The notes: generated from the sequence alone by a model not told the origin. A stretch of 64,000 nt of DNA from Pararhodobacter zhoushanensis (GCF_003990445.1 NZ_REEZ01000010.1:62001-126000); one strand, 5' to 3'; shown: positions 28,890-38,383, numbered from the stretch's first letter. Program-made: numbers and translations.

Positions 28890-29510
28890 ATGATTGATCT
28901 GTCCCGCCGCGCCGTTCTGGGTGGCCTCGCCCTTCTTCCGGTGTCCGGCTGCGTGTCGAGCAACGCAGACCCGGTGGTCGAGCCGCTTGACTATGGCATG
29001 CGGCTGGACGGCGGTTTCACGATCCCGGCGGTTCAGACCGAGGATATCGCGGCCGGGCAGCTGCGTCAGGTCGTCCCCTTCATGATCGACTATCCGCGCG
29101 ATTCAATCGTGATCATCGCCGACGAGCACGCGCTTTATCTGGTCCTGCGCGGCGGCTTTGCCCTGCGCTACAGCATCGCTGTGGGGCGCGCGGCACTGGG
29201 CTGGCACGGTAACGCCGAAATCTACCGGGGACAGCCCTGGCCGGATGCCACAGCTGCGCCCTTGCCAACCCTGGTCGACGAGGGCACAGCGGTCACCGAA
29301 CCCGCCGGGCCGTCGGCCCCACTGGGCGCGCGCGCGCTTTATCTGCGGTCGCGCGGTACCGGTGCGGACGAAGGGCTGAGCATCCACGGTACGCCGCTTG
29401 CCGCGACCGCCGGGCGCGGCGATGCCGCCGGCTATTACCGCATGATCAATCAGGAAATTATCGACCTGTACGAGCGCGTCGGCGAAGGCACGCTGGTGAC
29501 AATTCTTTAA
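28890..29510 (+). CDS. YkuD-fold lipoprotein lacking the catalytic cysteine
   Basis: This 206-residue protein has an N-terminal signal with lipobox LPVSGC (Cys21 would be lipidated), preceded by SRR, and a YkuD/L,D-transpeptidase domain from about residue 60. The IHGT motif (His166-Gly167) and the downstream RMINQEIIDLYERV are in place. However, the active-site motif S-G-C-x-R reads A-G-Y-Y-R, so the nucleophilic Cys is replaced by Tyr182. A cross-linking L,D-transpeptidase reaction is not expected. It may bind peptidoglycan or act as a scaffold. It stands alone between kynA and a convergent TetR gene. Confidence 0.85.
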   Translation: MIDLSRRAVLGGLALLPVSGCVSSNADPVVEPLDYGMRLDGGFTIPAVQTEDIAAGQLRQVVPFMIDYPRDSIVIIADEHALYLVLRGGFALRYSIAVGRAALGWHGNAEIYRGQPWPDATAAPLPTLVDEGTAVTEPAGPSAPLGARALYLRSRGTGADEGLSIHGTPLAATAGRGDAAGYYRMINQEIIDLYERVGEGTLVTIL

Positions 29511-29528
29511 CCGTCACCCTGTCGCGCC

Positions 29529-30131
29529 TCAGGCCCGCAGACCACGTCCGAACAGCTGCGCCATCCGGTTGAAGGCGGCGCAGAGCGCGTCGTAGCCGCT
29601 GGCGCTGGACTTCAGCCCGCTCAGTGCGGCGACGATGGTTTCGGCCAAGGCGTCGGCATTGCCGCCATAGGGGGCAAGGGTGATGCGCCCGGCGTCGGCT
29701 TCGGATTGCAGCCACGCGCGCAGCAGGGCGCGGATGCGGGCCTCGCCTTGCTCGACCACATCGGCTGCGACGGCGAAATTTGCATCCAGAAGTTCTTCTC
29801 CATGCGGCGAATCGAACAGTATGGCCGTTTCGGGGCCGACCTTGGCCTCGAACACCGCGGCCAGCGCCTGCTCAGGCGCAAGCCCCGGCTGCAAGGCCTG
29901 CGCGACCCGGCCAATGGATACCTCGAAATGCACCATGACCAGTGACCGGAAGATATCGGGTTTGTTGCGGTAATGCAGATAGAGCGCGGCGCGCGATACC
30001 CCGACGCCGCGCGCGATGTCCTCCATCGAGGTGCGGCGGTAGCCGTAGCGCGCGAAAACCTCAACCGCCCCGGTCAGAATGGCGACGCGGCGCGGGTCGG
30101 TTTCGCCAATCTGTAAAACATTGCTTGGCAT
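29529..30131 (-). CDS. TetR-family transcriptional regulator
   Basis: This 200-residue regulator has the TetR helix-turn-helix at residues about 17-60 (GAVEVFARYGYRRTSMEDIA, then GVSRAALYLHYRNKPDIF), and a C-terminal ligand-binding domain without a recognisable ligand. ATG 30131 is preferred to one at 30167 because AGAGG lies just upstream of it. It is divergent from a molybdenum hydroxylase operon and probably controls it. TGACA/TGTCA repeats occupy the intervening 103 bases. Confidence 0.9.
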   Translation of the reverse strand: MPSNVLQIGETDPRRVAILTGAVEVFARYGYRRTSMEDIARGVGVSRAALYLHYRNKPDIFRSLVMVHFEVSIGRVAQALQPGLAPEQALAAVFEAKVGPETAILFDSPHGEELLDANFAVAADVVEQGEARIRALLRAWLQSEADAGRITLAPYGGNADALAETIVAALSGLKSSASGYDALCAAFNRMAQLFGRGLRA

Positions 30132-30142
30132 AGGCTGACCTC

Positions 30143-30209
30143 TGACAGTCCCTGTCGATTTTGTCAATTTTGCCGATTTACACTATGACACTTTCCGTAC
30201 ATATTGTCA
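30143..30209. promoter_or_regulatory. Candidate TetR operator cluster between the TetR gene and the hydroxylase operon
   Basis: TGACA or TGTC(A) half-sites occur at 30143, 30153, 30162, 30186 and 30205. The pairs GACAG-TCC-CTGTC (30144-30156) and TGACA...TGTCA (30186-30209) are inverted. The region is AT-rich and lies between divergent starts at 30131 and 30235. Confidence 0.4.
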
Positions 30210-30234
30210 CAAACCCGGCTCTGGAGGCTCTCCC

Positions 30235-30705
30235 ATGGCAATACCCCTGACGATCAACGGCATCGCCCGCAGCATCGACGCGCCTGACGACACCCCGCTG
30301 CTGTGGGTTCTGCGCGACGAGCTGGGCATGACCGGCACCAAATTCGGCTGCGGCGTCGGCGCCTGCGGTGCCTGCACCGTGCAGATCGACGGCGAGGCGA
30401 TGCGCAGCTGTCAGGTGACGCTGGCCGATGTCTGGGGCGCGGTGACGACGATCGAGGGGCTGGGCACGCCCGAGGCTCCACACGCGCTGCAGGCCGCATG
30501 GGTGCGGCATCAGGTGGCGCAATGTGGGTACTGCCAGTCGGGACAGATCATGCAGGCGGCTGACCTGTTGTCCCATACCCCCAACCCCACCGACGACGAC
30601 ATCGACCAGGCGATGGCGGGCAACCTGTGCCGCTGTGGCACCTATGGCCGGATCCGCGCCGCGATCCATGACGCGGCCAGCGTGATGCAGGAGGAGGCAC
30701 AATGA
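30235..30705 (+). CDS. Molybdenum hydroxylase [2Fe-2S] subunit (IorA-like)
   Basis: This 156-residue protein carries both iron-sulfur clusters of the xanthine-oxidase family small subunit. The plant-type site is [22 protein letters not shown] in pattern form C-x4-C-x2-C-xn-C, and the C-terminal site is [11 protein letters not shown] followed by [11 protein letters not shown]. It passes electrons from the Moco subunit. It is coupled to the large subunit by an ATGA overlap (30702-30705). The lack of an FAD subunit gene matches isoquinoline 1-oxidoreductase-like two-subunit enzymes, where a cytochrome or quinone system probably accepts electrons. Confidence 0.92.
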   Translation: MAIPLTINGIARSIDAPDDTPLLWVLRDELGMTGTKFGCGVGACGACTVQIDGEAMRSCQVTLADVWGAVTTIEGLGTPEAPHALQAAWVRHQVAQCGYCQSGQIMQAADLLSHTPNPTDDDIDQAMAGNLCRCGTYGRIRAAIHDAASVMQEEAQ

Positions 30706-32933
30706 GCCGTCTGGGAAAAGTCACCCGCCGGGCGTTTCTGATCGGCAGCGCAGCCGTTGCCGGGGGCGTCGCCTTTGGCGTCTACGCGGTCACGCGCCCC
30801 GCCGAGAACCCGCTGCACCCGCGCGAGGGCGCAACACTCAATCCCTATCTGATCATCGACGCTGAGGGCATCACGGTGGTCACTGGCCGGGCCGAAATGG
30901 GTCAGGGCGCGCAGACAACGCTGGCGGCCTGTCTGGCGGAAGAGCTGGATGTCGACTGGGATAGCGTCCGACTGATGCACGGGCCTAAGGCGGCGGCCTA
31001 TTACAACGGGGCGATGCTGGAAGGGGTGCTTCCCGGTCCGGATTACGCGCGACCCGACTGGCAGCGCTCATTGGGTGAGACGCTGGGCGTAATCGCCAAA
31101 CCGCTGGGCGTGCAGGTGACCGGCGGCTCGACCAGCATGCGTGACGGCTACGAGCGGTTGCGCCGCGCCGGGGCCAGCGCGCGGGAGGCGCTCAAGGCGG
31201 TGGCGGCGGACCGGCTGGGGGTCAGCATGGACCGCCTGAGCACCGAGAGCGGCGCGGTGGTTGCGCCCGACGGCACGCGGGTGCCCTATGCCGAGCTGGC
31301 CGAAGCGGCGGCGATGATCGACGCGCCGCAGGTCGAGCCGCGTCCGCGGTCCGAGTGGCGGCTGCTGGGCACCGCCCTGCCCCGCCCGGATATGCTCGCC
31401 AAGGTCACCGGCACCGCCGGTTTTGGCGTGGATACCCGCCTGCCGGGGATGAAATTCGCCAGCGTCCGGCGCTCGCCCCGGCTGGGTGGGGCGATGACCC
31501 GCTATGACCCCGCGCCTGCGCTGGCGATTGCGGGCGTCGAGCAGGTGATCGACATCGGCGATGGCGTGGCTGTGGTGGCGCGCAACACATGGGCGGCGAT
31601 GCAGGGCGCGCGGGCCGTGATCTGCGAATGGGGAGAGGCACCCTATCCGGCGACCAGCGAGGGGATGACGGAACGGCTGCTGGCCGCGTTCAACGACGAC
31701 CCCGACAGCACCATGCGCGACGATGGTGATGCCGATGAGGCCGCGGGCACGGTGATCGAGGCCGAATACCGCATGCCGTTTCTGGCCCATTCGACGATGG
31801 AGCCGATGAACGCGACGGCGCTGTTTGCGGACGGAAAACTGGAGCTGTGGTCGCCCAATCAGGGACCGTTCGTGCAGGCCCGCGTGGCCGGTGAGGCGAT
31901 TGGCATCGACGGTGACGACGTGAGTGTGAACACGACCTTCATGGGCGGCGGTTTCGGGCGGCGGATCGAGGCGGATTATGCCGGTATCGCCGCCAAGGTC
32001 GCCCATGCGCTGCCCGGCACGCCGGTGAATGTCACCTGGTCGCGCGAAGAGGACATGACGCATGACTTCTACCGCCCCGCCGCGATCACCCGGGTCAGGG
32101 GCGCGGTGGTTGACGGGCAGGCGGTGCTCATGGACGCGCAGGTCTCGTCTCCCGGTCTGATGGCGCAGGCGGGCGGACGGATGATGGGCATGGGGATGAT
32201 GGGGGCGGATCGGTCCATCGTCGAGGGGATGTTCGATCAGCCCTACCGCATCCCCAACTACCGCGTGCGCGGCTACCGGGCGGATCTGGATGTGCCGATG
32301 GGTTTCTGGCGCTCGGTCGGCGCCAGCCACAACGGCTTCGCGCATGAAAGCTTCATCGACGAGCTGGCGCGTGCTGCCGGGCGCGATCCGATGGACTTCC
32401 GGCTGGAACTGGTGCGCCCGGAAAGCGCCACGGCAGCGGGTGTGCTGGAGGCGGTGCGCGAGATGTCGGGCTGGGACCAGCTGCGCGCGGCGGGAACCGG
32501 CATGGGCGTCGCGCTGGTCTGGAGCTTTGGCACCCCGGTCGCTCAGGTGATCGAGGTGGTGCAGGAGGGCGATGCGATCCGCATCGCGCGCGGCTGGATC
32601 GCCTGCGATCCGGGCATCGCGCTGGACCCGGGCATCCTGCAGGCGCAGATGGAGGGGGCGATGATCTACGGGCTGTCGGCTGCGGTGCACGGACAGATCA
32701 CCTTTGCCGACGGGATGGTCGAGCAGCAGAACTTCCCTGATTACGACGCCCTGCGCATGTCCGGCGCGCCGCGTATCGAGACGCGCATCCTGCAGGCCAA
32801 CCCGCATCTGGGCGGGGCGGGGGAACCCGGCACACCGCCTGCGGCGGCGGCGCTGGCCAATGCATTGTTTTCACTGACCGGCGAGCGGGCGCGCACGTTG
32901 CCGCTGGAGGGTCAGTTCCGGTTTGTGCTTTAA
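30702..32933 (+). CDS. Molybdenum hydroxylase Moco subunit (IorB-like)
   Basis: This 743-residue molybdopterin cytosine-dinucleotide subunit resembles isoquinoline 1-oxidoreductase beta chains. It starts with a Tat-like signal/anchor ([20 protein letters not shown]), so the complex may lie on the periplasmic face of the membrane. The N-terminal [19 protein letters not shown], central [20 protein letters not shown] and C-terminal [20 protein letters not shown] (with the active-site Glu) are the Moco signatures. The substrate is an aldehyde or N-heterocycle by family inference. It is probably regulated by the divergent TetR protein. Repeat copy D follows. Confidence 0.92.
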   Translation: MSRLGKVTRRAFLIGSAAVAGGVAFGVYAVTRPAENPLHPREGATLNPYLIIDAEGITVVTGRAEMGQGAQTTLAACLAEELDVDWDSVRLMHGPKAAAYYNGAMLEGVLPGPDYARPDWQRSLGETLGVIAKPLGVQVTGGSTSMRDGYERLRRAGASAREALKAVAADRLGVSMDRLSTESGAVVAPDGTRVPYAELAEAAAMIDAPQVEPRPRSEWRLLGTALPRPDMLAKVTGTAGFGVDTRLPGMKFASVRRSPRLGGAMTRYDPAPALAIAGVEQVIDIGDGVAVVARNTWAAMQGARAVICEWGEAPYPATSEGMTERLLAAFNDDPDSTMRDDGDADEAAGTVIEAEYRMPFLAHSTMEPMNATALFADGKLELWSPNQGPFVQARVAGEAIGIDGDDVSVNTTFMGGGFGRRIEADYAGIAAKVAHALPGTPVNVTWSREEDMTHDFYRPAAITRVRGAVVDGQAVLMDAQVSSPGLMAQAGGRMMGMGMMGADRSIVEGMFDQPYRIPNYRVRGYRADLDVPMGFWRSVGASHNGFAHESFIDELARAAGRDPMDFRLELVRPESATAAGVLEAVREMSGWDQLRAAGTGMGVALVWSFGTPVAQVIEVVQEGDAIRIARGWIACDPGIALDPGILQAQMEGAMIYGLSAAVHGQITFADGMVEQQNFPDYDALRMSGAPRIETRILQANPHLGGAGEPGTPPAAAALANALFSLTGERARTLPLEGQFRFVL

Positions 32934-32954
32934 CGAGTTGAGTCTGTTGGTATC

Positions 32955-33040
32955 GGGGGGCTGCTCGCCCCCCGAACCCCCTCGCCAAAGGGGACGCACG
33001 CGCCCCCTTTGGAAACCCCCGTGGATATTTAGAGACAGAA
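32955..33040 (+). repeat. Intergenic repeat, copy D (subtype II)
   Basis: Hairpin 1 is GGGGGGC (32955-32961), loop TGCTC, GCCCCCC (32967-32973). Hairpin 2 is CCAAAGGGG (32985-32993), loop ACGCACGCGC, CCCCTTTGG (33004-33012). The tail GTGGATATTTAGAGACAGA runs 33021-33039. It separates the 3' ends of the convergent hydroxylase and rsmD genes, ending six bases before the rsmD stop. Confidence 0.88.
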
Positions 33041-33045
33041 AATGA

Positions 33046-33606
33046 TCAGGGCGCGCGCAGCAGGGTGATCCAGGTCTCGCCATAGCGGCGTTGGTCGAGG
33101 GTCTCGAAGCCTTCGGGGGCGAGCTGCGGGGCGTTTTCTTCCCAGACGATGGTGGCGGCGGGCGCGATCCAGTCATTGGTAAGCGCCGAGGTCAGCGCCT
33201 TTGCGCCAAGCCCCATGCCATAGGGCGGATCGAGGAAGATCAGCCCGAACGCCGGGCCCCGGTTGGGGCCCAGATCAGTGGCATTGCGGCGGTAGAGACG
33301 CGTGGTGCCCATCGCGCGCAGTTTTTCGATGTTGGTGCGGATCAGGGCGCGGGCGGCGGCGCCGTCATCGACCAGCGTGACGGTGCTGGCGCCGCGCGAC
33401 AGGGATTCCAGCCCCAGCGCGCCGGTGCCAGCGAAGAGGTCGAGCACGCGCTGGCCCTGCACCAGATCGCCCCATTTGCCCTGCGTGAGCATGTTGAACA
33501 GCGCCTCGCGGACGCGGTCCGAGGTCGGGCGCAGATGGGCGGCGGCATCGCCCGCGCCGACCTCGGCCAGCGTCAGGCCCCGGTGCGTGCCGCCGACGAT
33601 CCTCAT
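33046..33606 (-). CDS. rsmD: 16S rRNA (guanine-966-N2)-methyltransferase RsmD
   Basis: This 186-residue SAM-dependent methyltransferase has the N-terminal MRIVGGTHRGLTL and LRPTSDRVREALFNML, typical of RsmD, and the SAM loop VLDLFAGTGALGLESLSRGA. The catalytic motif is IFLDPPYGMG (DPPY). It modifies G966 of 16S rRNA during 30S assembly. ATG 33606 overlaps the stop of the upstream reductase (ATGA), marking the start and suggesting co-translation. The frame is open upstream but outside the family. Confidence 0.94.
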   Translation of the reverse strand: MRIVGGTHRGLTLAEVGAGDAAAHLRPTSDRVREALFNMLTQGKWGDLVQGQRVLDLFAGTGALGLESLSRGASTVTLVDDGAAARALIRTNIEKLRAMGTTRLYRRNATDLGPNRGPAFGLIFLDPPYGMGLGAKALTSALTNDWIAPAATIVWEENAPQLAPEGFETLDQRRYGETWITLLRAP

Positions 33607-34805
33607 GCCAGAAGCGTTTTCAGCTCGGTCGCCGGGTCGGCCAGCGCGGCGGGATCGGGCGTCTTGCCCGCTTCCAGCAGGCGTTTGCCGACCATATAGC
33701 CGCGCGGGTCGTTCATCGCATCGACGGCGAGGAAGGTGTCGCCGCGATAGTACCAATGGCTGCGCGCCGCACCGACTTCGCGCGTGACGATGCGGTCATA
33801 GCCGGTGTTCAGCCCGGCGATCTGTAGCTTGACGTCATACTGATCCGACCAGAACCACGGGCTGGGCACATAGGCCTTCTCTGCCCCCAGCATGTTGGCC
33901 GCGACGGCCTCGGCCTGGTCGATGGCGTTTTGTACGCTCTCCAGACGGATGCGGGTGCCGCGATAGACGAAGCTGGCGCAATCGCCCGCCGACCAGATCG
34001 ACGGGTCCGAGGTGCGGCCGTGCTCATCGGTGCGGATGCCGTTGTCGATGGTCAGTCCGGCAGCCTCGGCCAGCGCCGCGCCCGGCGTGATGCCGATACC
34101 GACGATGGCGAAGTCGATGTCGATGTGGCTGCCGTCGGCCAGATCCGCGCCGTTAACGCGGGTGTCCCCGGTGAGGCGGGTCAGGCCCAGCCCCTCGCGG
34201 ATCGTCACGCCGTGGGACGTGTGCAGGGCGCGCATGTAATCGGCGGTTTCAGGGGCAGCGACGCGACCGAGGATGCGCGGCGCGGCCTCGATCACCGTGA
34301 CCTGCAGGCCCTTCTGCGCGGCCACGGCGGCCGCTTCCAGCCCGATATAGCCGCCACCAACGACCAACAGCCGCTTGCCGGGCGCAAATTCGGGGGCCAT
34401 CGCGTCGATGTCCGACAGCTTGCGCACGCCGTAGACGCCCTCAAGCGCGCCGCCGATGGCGGCGGGCAGGTGGCGCAGATCGGCGCCGGTGGTCAGGGCG
34501 AGTTGGGTGTAGGGGATCGCCTGGTCACCCAGCCACACCGTCTTGGTCGCGGGGTCGATGCGCGAGACCGGGGTGCCCAGCTTCAGGGTGATGTTCTGCT
34601 CGGCATAATAGGCCTCGGACCGCAGAAAGAGCCGATCCAGCGTCATCTCGCCCAGCAGGTATTTCTTGGACAGCGGCGGGCGTTGATAGGGCGGCGCGAT
34701 TTCGTCCCCGATCAGCGTCAGCTCATCCGCGTAGCCAAGTCCGCGCAGCTTGGCGACCAGCGACGATCCTGCCTGCCCTGCCCCGATCACGACGATTCCC
34801 GCCAT
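33603..34805 (-). CDS. FAD-dependent NAD(P)H:ferredoxin/rubredoxin reductase
   Basis: This 400-residue flavoprotein resembles rhodocoxin/putidaredoxin reductases. It has the FAD Rossmann motif IVVIGAGQAGSSLVAKLRGLG at the N-terminus, a PPYQRPPLSKKYLLGE signature, the NAD(P) Rossmann motif VVGGGYIGLEAAAVAAQ at mid-length and the second FAD motif SIWSAGDCASF. It would deliver electrons to a [2Fe-2S] ferredoxin serving a P450 or dioxygenase. No such partner is adjacent. ATG 34805 has GGGAGAGG upstream. It is coupled to rsmD by a four-base overlap, an unusual pairing. Confidence 0.9.
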   Translation of the reverse strand: MAGIVVIGAGQAGSSLVAKLRGLGYADELTLIGDEIAPPYQRPPLSKKYLLGEMTLDRLFLRSEAYYAEQNITLKLGTPVSRIDPATKTVWLGDQAIPYTQLALTTGADLRHLPAAIGGALEGVYGVRKLSDIDAMAPEFAPGKRLLVVGGGYIGLEAAAVAAQKGLQVTVIEAAPRILGRVAAPETADYMRALHTSHGVTIREGLGLTRLTGDTRVNGADLADGSHIDIDFAIVGIGITPGAALAEAAGLTIDNGIRTDEHGRTSDPSIWSAGDCASFVYRGTRIRLESVQNAIDQAEAVAANMLGAEKAYVPSPWFWSDQYDVKLQIAGLNTGYDRIVTREVGAARSHWYYRGDTFLAVDAMNDPRGYMVGKRLLEAGKTPDPAALADPATELKTLLA

Positions 34806-34922
34806 TGCCCTCTCCCTCAATTTCATTCCATCGCTTCATACTGGAAGCGGCGCTGGGGTGGTATATATCTTAGGCTGCCGACCAAACCCAGACCCGTTCC
34901 GACACATCAGGAGAGACTGCAT

Positions 34923-35408
34923 ATGACGATTTCCGTTGGGGATACGCTGCCCGAAGCCACGCTCATCGCGATGGGCGATTCCGGCCCGGCCGAGGTCAGC
35001 GTCAAAGACCTGACCGCGGGCCGCAAGGTGGTGATCTTTGCCGTACCCGGCGCGTTCACGCCGACCTGTCATTCGGCGCATGTGCCCAGCTTCATCCGCA
35101 GCATGGATGCGCTCAAGGCCAAGGGTGTGGACGAAGTGGTCTGCGTTTCGGTCAACGACGCCTTCGTGATGAAGACCTGGGGTGAGGCAACCGGCGCGAC
35201 CGAGGCCGGGATCACCATGCTGTCGGACGGCGCGGGCGATCTGACCGGCAAGCTGGGGCTGAGCTTTGACGCCCCCGCGATTGGCCTGATGGGCCGTTCC
35301 AAGCGGTATGCGATGATGGTCGAGGATGGCGTGGTCAAAGTTTACCACCCCGAGACCGGCAAGGGCTGCGAAATCTCCGGTGGCGAGGCGATGGTCGAGG
35401 CGCTCTGA
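34923..35408 (+). CDS. Peroxiredoxin (Prx5/AhpE-type)
   Basis: This 161-residue thiol peroxidase has the peroxidatic Cys49 in VPGAFTPTCHSAHVPSF, the PxxxTxxC motif of the Prx5 group. A second Cys lies near the C-terminus in TGKGCEISGG, where an atypical two-Cys resolving residue could be. It reduces H2O2 and organic peroxides, probably using glutaredoxin or thioredoxin. ATG 34923 follows a GGAGAG site. It is divergent from the FAD reductase gene and ends at a strong terminator. Confidence 0.95.
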   Translation: MTISVGDTLPEATLIAMGDSGPAEVSVKDLTAGRKVVIFAVPGAFTPTCHSAHVPSFIRSMDALKAKGVDEVVCVSVNDAFVMKTWGEATGATEAGITMLSDGAGDLTGKLGLSFDAPAIGLMGRSKRYAMMVEDGVVKVYHPETGKGCEISGGEAMVEAL

Positions 35409-35428
35409 GCCCTTGACCGCCGTGTGAC

Positions 35429-35454
35429 AAAGGCCGCCCCGAGGGGCGGCCTTT
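35429..35454. terminator. Terminator after the peroxiredoxin gene
   Basis: AAAGGCCGCC (35429-35438) pairs with GGCGGCCTTT (35444-35453), the inner bases closing the loop, and T residues follow. It also lies just beyond the convergent mscS stop at 35465 and may serve both genes. Confidence 0.85.
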
Positions 35455-35464
35455 TGCGTTTCGC

Positions 35465-36346
35465 TCAGCTCTCGGCTTCCAGCATCCTGGGCGCTTCGCC
35501 GCCCGCCATCACCAGCGTGCGATAGGGGAAAGGGATCTCGATCCCGGCCTCATCCAGCGCCTCTTTGACCTTGCGCTTCATGTCGGCCTGATAGGCGAAA
35601 TAGACCGAAGCATCGACCCAGACCCGCACCAGAAAATCGACCGAACTGTCGCCCAGATTGTTCACCTGAATGAAGGGCTCAGGGTCGGACTTGGACCGGG
35701 GATCGGCCATGATGGTCTGCAGGATCGTCGTTTCGGCCAGTTTCAGGTCCGAATCATACGACACGCCAAAGGTCCAGTCGGCGCGGCGGGTCGGATAGAC
35801 CGAGTAGTTCTCGATCGTGTTGCCCCAGACCTCGGAATTGGGAATGATGATCTGCGTGTTGCCGATCGAGGCCAGCTCGGTGAAATTCAGCGAAATGTCT
35901 TTGACGGTGCCCATCTTGTCCGAAATCTGCACGAAATCGCCGACCTTGATCGGGCGGAACATGATGATCATCACCCCGGCGGCGATGTTCGACAGCGTCC
36001 CTTGCAGCGCCAGACCAATCGCCAGACCGGCAGCACCCAGAGCGGCGACCAGCGAGGTCGTCTCAAGCCCGAAGCGGTTGAGGACAAAGATCACCGTAAA
36101 GGCAAGAATCACGTAGCGGACAATGTTGCCCAGAAAGCTGAACAGGGTGAAATCGAGCGTTTTGTGCTTCTCACCCAACCCGCGGATCCGGCGCGAGGCC
36201 CAGCCGCCGATGGCAAAACCGATGAACAGGATGGCGACGGCGGCAACCACGCTGCCCAGCACCGACGCCAGGAAATCAACAGTAAGGACATCGCCGACGG
36301 TTACCCCGTCGGCGATGCTCAGTGACATGAAGTCTGAAAAATTCAT
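35465..36346 (-). CDS. MscS-family mechanosensitive channel
   Basis: This 293-residue protein has three transmembrane helices: about residues 25-48 ([21 protein letters not shown]), 70-92, and the pore-lining 97-130 with the Ala/Gly-packed helix [24 protein letters not shown] beta domain follows, with [12 protein letters not shown]. It has the size of the E. coli MscS protein and would release solutes on hypo-osmotic shock. ATG 36346 overlaps the stop of the pterin dehydratase gene (ATGA). It is the last gene of a minus-strand run. Confidence 0.92.
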   Translation of the reverse strand: MNFSDFMSLSIADGVTVGDVLTVDFLASVLGSVVAAVAILFIGFAIGGWASRRIRGLGEKHKTLDFTLFSFLGNIVRYVILAFTVIFVLNRFGLETTSLVAALGAAGLAIGLALQGTLSNIAAGVMIIMFRPIKVGDFVQISDKMGTVKDISLNFTELASIGNTQIIIPNSEVWGNTIENYSVYPTRRADWTFGVSYDSDLKLAETTILQTIMADPRSKSDPEPFIQVNNLGDSSVDFLVRVWVDASVYFAYQADMKRKVKEALDEAGIEIPFPYRTLVMAGGEAPRMLEAES

Positions 36347-36642
36347 GTAAACGCATCCATTTTTTGTGCCAGTTTCAGATCGAGCTCAGTTAGCCCATCG
36401 ACGTCATGTGTCGACAGCGTGACCTCTACTGTTTTGTAAACATTCGACCATTCCGGGTGGTGATCCAGCTTTTCGGCCCAGATCGCGGCTTTGGTCATGA
36501 AGCCGAAAGCCTCAACGAAATTCTTGAAGGTGAAGGTCTTGCTGATCGCGTCGCGCTTGGCGTCATGGGCCCAGCCTGCGGCGGTCAGTGCCGTCAGCGC
36601 AGCGTCGCGCTCGGCCCCCTCCAGTTTGCTCGGTCTCGCCAT
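36343..36642 (-). CDS. phhB: 4a-hydroxytetrahydrobiopterin dehydratase (pterin carbinolamine dehydratase)
   Basis: This 99-residue protein matches the PCD/DCoH family. The active-site motif is [11 protein letters not shown] ([E/D]xHHPxW), and [21 protein letters not shown] precedes it. It dehydrates the carbinolamine left by aromatic amino-acid hydroxylases. ATG 36642 shares its A with the upstream GST stop (TGATG) and has GGGAGG upstream. The next gene, mscS, begins within its stop codon. No phenylalanine hydroxylase gene is in the window. Confidence 0.92.
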   Translation of the reverse strand: MARPSKLEGAERDAALTALTAAGWAHDAKRDAISKTFTFKNFVEAFGFMTKAAIWAEKLDHHPEWSNVYKTVEVTLSTHDVDGLTELDLKLAQKMDAFT

Positions 36643-37232
36643 CAGCTGATCCCTCCCATCACTTTTTTCCACGCCGGACGCGTTTTGATGCGCTCAAAAT
36701 AGGCCGAAAAGCTGGGCGTTGTGGGCAGCGTTCCAAACTGCATGCCCCAACCAATCTGCGAGCCGGCATAGACATCGACGGCTGTAAAGCGGTCGCCTGC
36801 GAAATAGGGGCTCTTCGACAGATGCTGATCCAGCGTTGCGACCACGTCGGCCAGCGAACCATAGCCCGCCGCGCGCTTGCGTTCGTCCGGCACCACGAAG
36901 CCCATCGCATTGTTGGTCACAGCGGATTCGACAGGCCCGGCGGCAAAGAACATCCAGCGGTAATAGGCAGCGCGTTCGCTGGCCGTGGGCGCAAGGCCCG
37001 CCTTGGGGAATGCCTCGGCCAGATAGGTGCAGATCGCCGCGACTTCGGTGACGACGGCCCCGTCATGCACCAGCGCCGGCACCTTGCCCATCGGGTTGAT
37101 CGCCAGATAGTCGGGCGATTTCATCGACGTGTGATACTCGAGCACATGCATGGTGTACGGCTCGCCGATTTCTTCCAGCATCCAGTGTGCGATCAGCCCG
37201 CGCGATTGCGGGTTGGTGTAAAACTCGATCAT
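36642..37232 (-). CDS. Glutathione S-transferase family protein
   Basis: This 196-residue GST has a thioredoxin-like N-domain ([25 protein letters not shown], then [24 protein letters not shown] with the cis-Pro and gamma-glutamyl contact) and an all-helical C-domain including [15 protein letters not shown]. The catalytic-position residue after TNPQ is Ser, typical of bacterial beta/theta-like enzymes. It is coupled by overlaps to genes on both sides. The substrate is unknown. Confidence 0.9.
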   Translation of the reverse strand: MIEFYTNPQSRGLIAHWMLEEIGEPYTMHVLEYHTSMKSPDYLAINPMGKVPALVHDGAVVTEVAAICTYLAEAFPKAGLAPTASERAAYYRWMFFAAGPVESAVTNNAMGFVVPDERKRAAGYGSLADVVATLDQHLSKSPYFAGDRFTAVDVYAGSQIGWGMQFGTLPTTPSFSAYFERIKTRPAWKKVMGGIS

Positions 37233-38383
37233 TGATCCCCTCCAGACTGCGGCCCGCGCCGGAACGGCGCATAGGCCTCCAAGATGCGCATTTCATCCCC
37301 GACTGCGGCGGTTTCCGCCTGCAGATAATCGTCAACCGCCTGCCGGAACCGATCATCGGGGAACCAATGCAGCGAATGCACGGCACTCGGCAGATAGCCG
37401 CGCGCCAGCTTGTGTTCTCCCTGCGCGCCTGCCTCGACCCGGCTCAGCCCGTTGGCCAGCGCCCAGTCAATCGCCTGATAGTAGCACAGCTCGAAATGCA
37501 GACAGGGGTGATCCTCGGTGCAGCCCCAGTAGCGGCCAAAGAGCGTTTCCGAGCCAATGAAATTCAGCGCCCCGGCAATGGGTTGGCCGTCACGCTCGGC
37601 AAGGATCAGCAAGGTGTCGTCGCGCATCGTCTCCTGGATGCGGTCAAAGAACGCGCGGGTCAGATAGGGCGTGCCCCATTTGCGGCTGCCGGTGTCTTGA
37701 TAAAATTCCCAGAAGGCATCCCAATGCTCGGGCCGCAACGCGTCGCCGGTCAGCGCGCGGATCTCGCCGCCAAACGCCTGCGCCTGCGCGCGTTCGCGGC
37801 GGATCGTCTTACGCTTGCGCGAACTGAGCGCGGCCAGAAACCCGTCGAAATCGCCGTAGCCCTCATCCTGCCAATGGAATTGCTGGGTCAGGCGGTGAAG
37901 CCAGCCCTCCTCGACGCCGACCGCTGCCTCATCCTCGGTGCAAAAGGTGATGTGGGCCGAGGACAGGTTGTTCGCCCCCGTCACCTCGGCAAGGGCGCGC
38001 AGCAGGATCGGGCGCAGTTCCTCAGCCCCCAGCAGCCTCGCACCCGTCGCAGGGGTGAAGGGGACTGCCGATTGCAGCTTGGGATAATACCGCCCACCCG
38101 CGCGCTGCCAGGCATCGGCGAAGGCATGGTCAAAGATGTATTCGCCCTGACTGTGGCCCTTGGCGTAAAGCGGCATCGCGGCCAGCAAGCGGCCATCCTG
38201 CCGGATCGTCAGGTGTTTTGCTTCCCAGCCACTGCGGCCCCCGACCGAACGTGAGTCCTCCAGCGCCGCCAGAAAGCGATGCGTGGTAAACGGGTCAAGC
38301 GGGCGGGCGCCGTCTTGTGCGCACAGCCCGTCCCAGTCTTCCGCTGCGACTTGGCTGATGGCGTCGATGATCGCGATATCCAC
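37229..38383 (-). CDS. GNAT/FemAB-like protein (DUF482, peptidogalycan-biosynthesis type)
   Basis: This 384-residue protein belongs to the family once labelled peptidogalycan biosynthesis (COG3146), built on a GNAT-like fold. Signature stretches are PFTTHRFLAALEDSRSVG, SRKRKTIRRERAQAQAFGGEI and FYQDTGSRKWGTPYLTRAFF. The conserved C-terminal segment GAQGEHKLARGYLP is also present. GTG 38383 is chosen because AAGGAG lies 5-7 bases upstream. The catalysed reaction is not known. The stop overlaps the GST start. Confidence 0.85.
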   Translation of the reverse strand: MDIAIIDAISQVAAEDWDGLCAQDGARPLDPFTTHRFLAALEDSRSVGGRSGWEAKHLTIRQDGRLLAAMPLYAKGHSQGEYIFDHAFADAWQRAGGRYYPKLQSAVPFTPATGARLLGAEELRPILLRALAEVTGANNLSSAHITFCTEDEAAVGVEEGWLHRLTQQFHWQDEGYGDFDGFLAALSSRKRKTIRRERAQAQAFGGEIRALTGDALRPEHWDAFWEFYQDTGSRKWGTPYLTRAFFDRIQETMRDDTLLILAERDGQPIAGALNFIGSETLFGRYWGCTEDHPCLHFELCYYQAIDWALANGLSRVEAGAQGEHKLARGYLPSAVHSLHWFPDDRFRQAVDDYLQAETAAVGDEMRILEAYAPFRRGPQSGGDQ

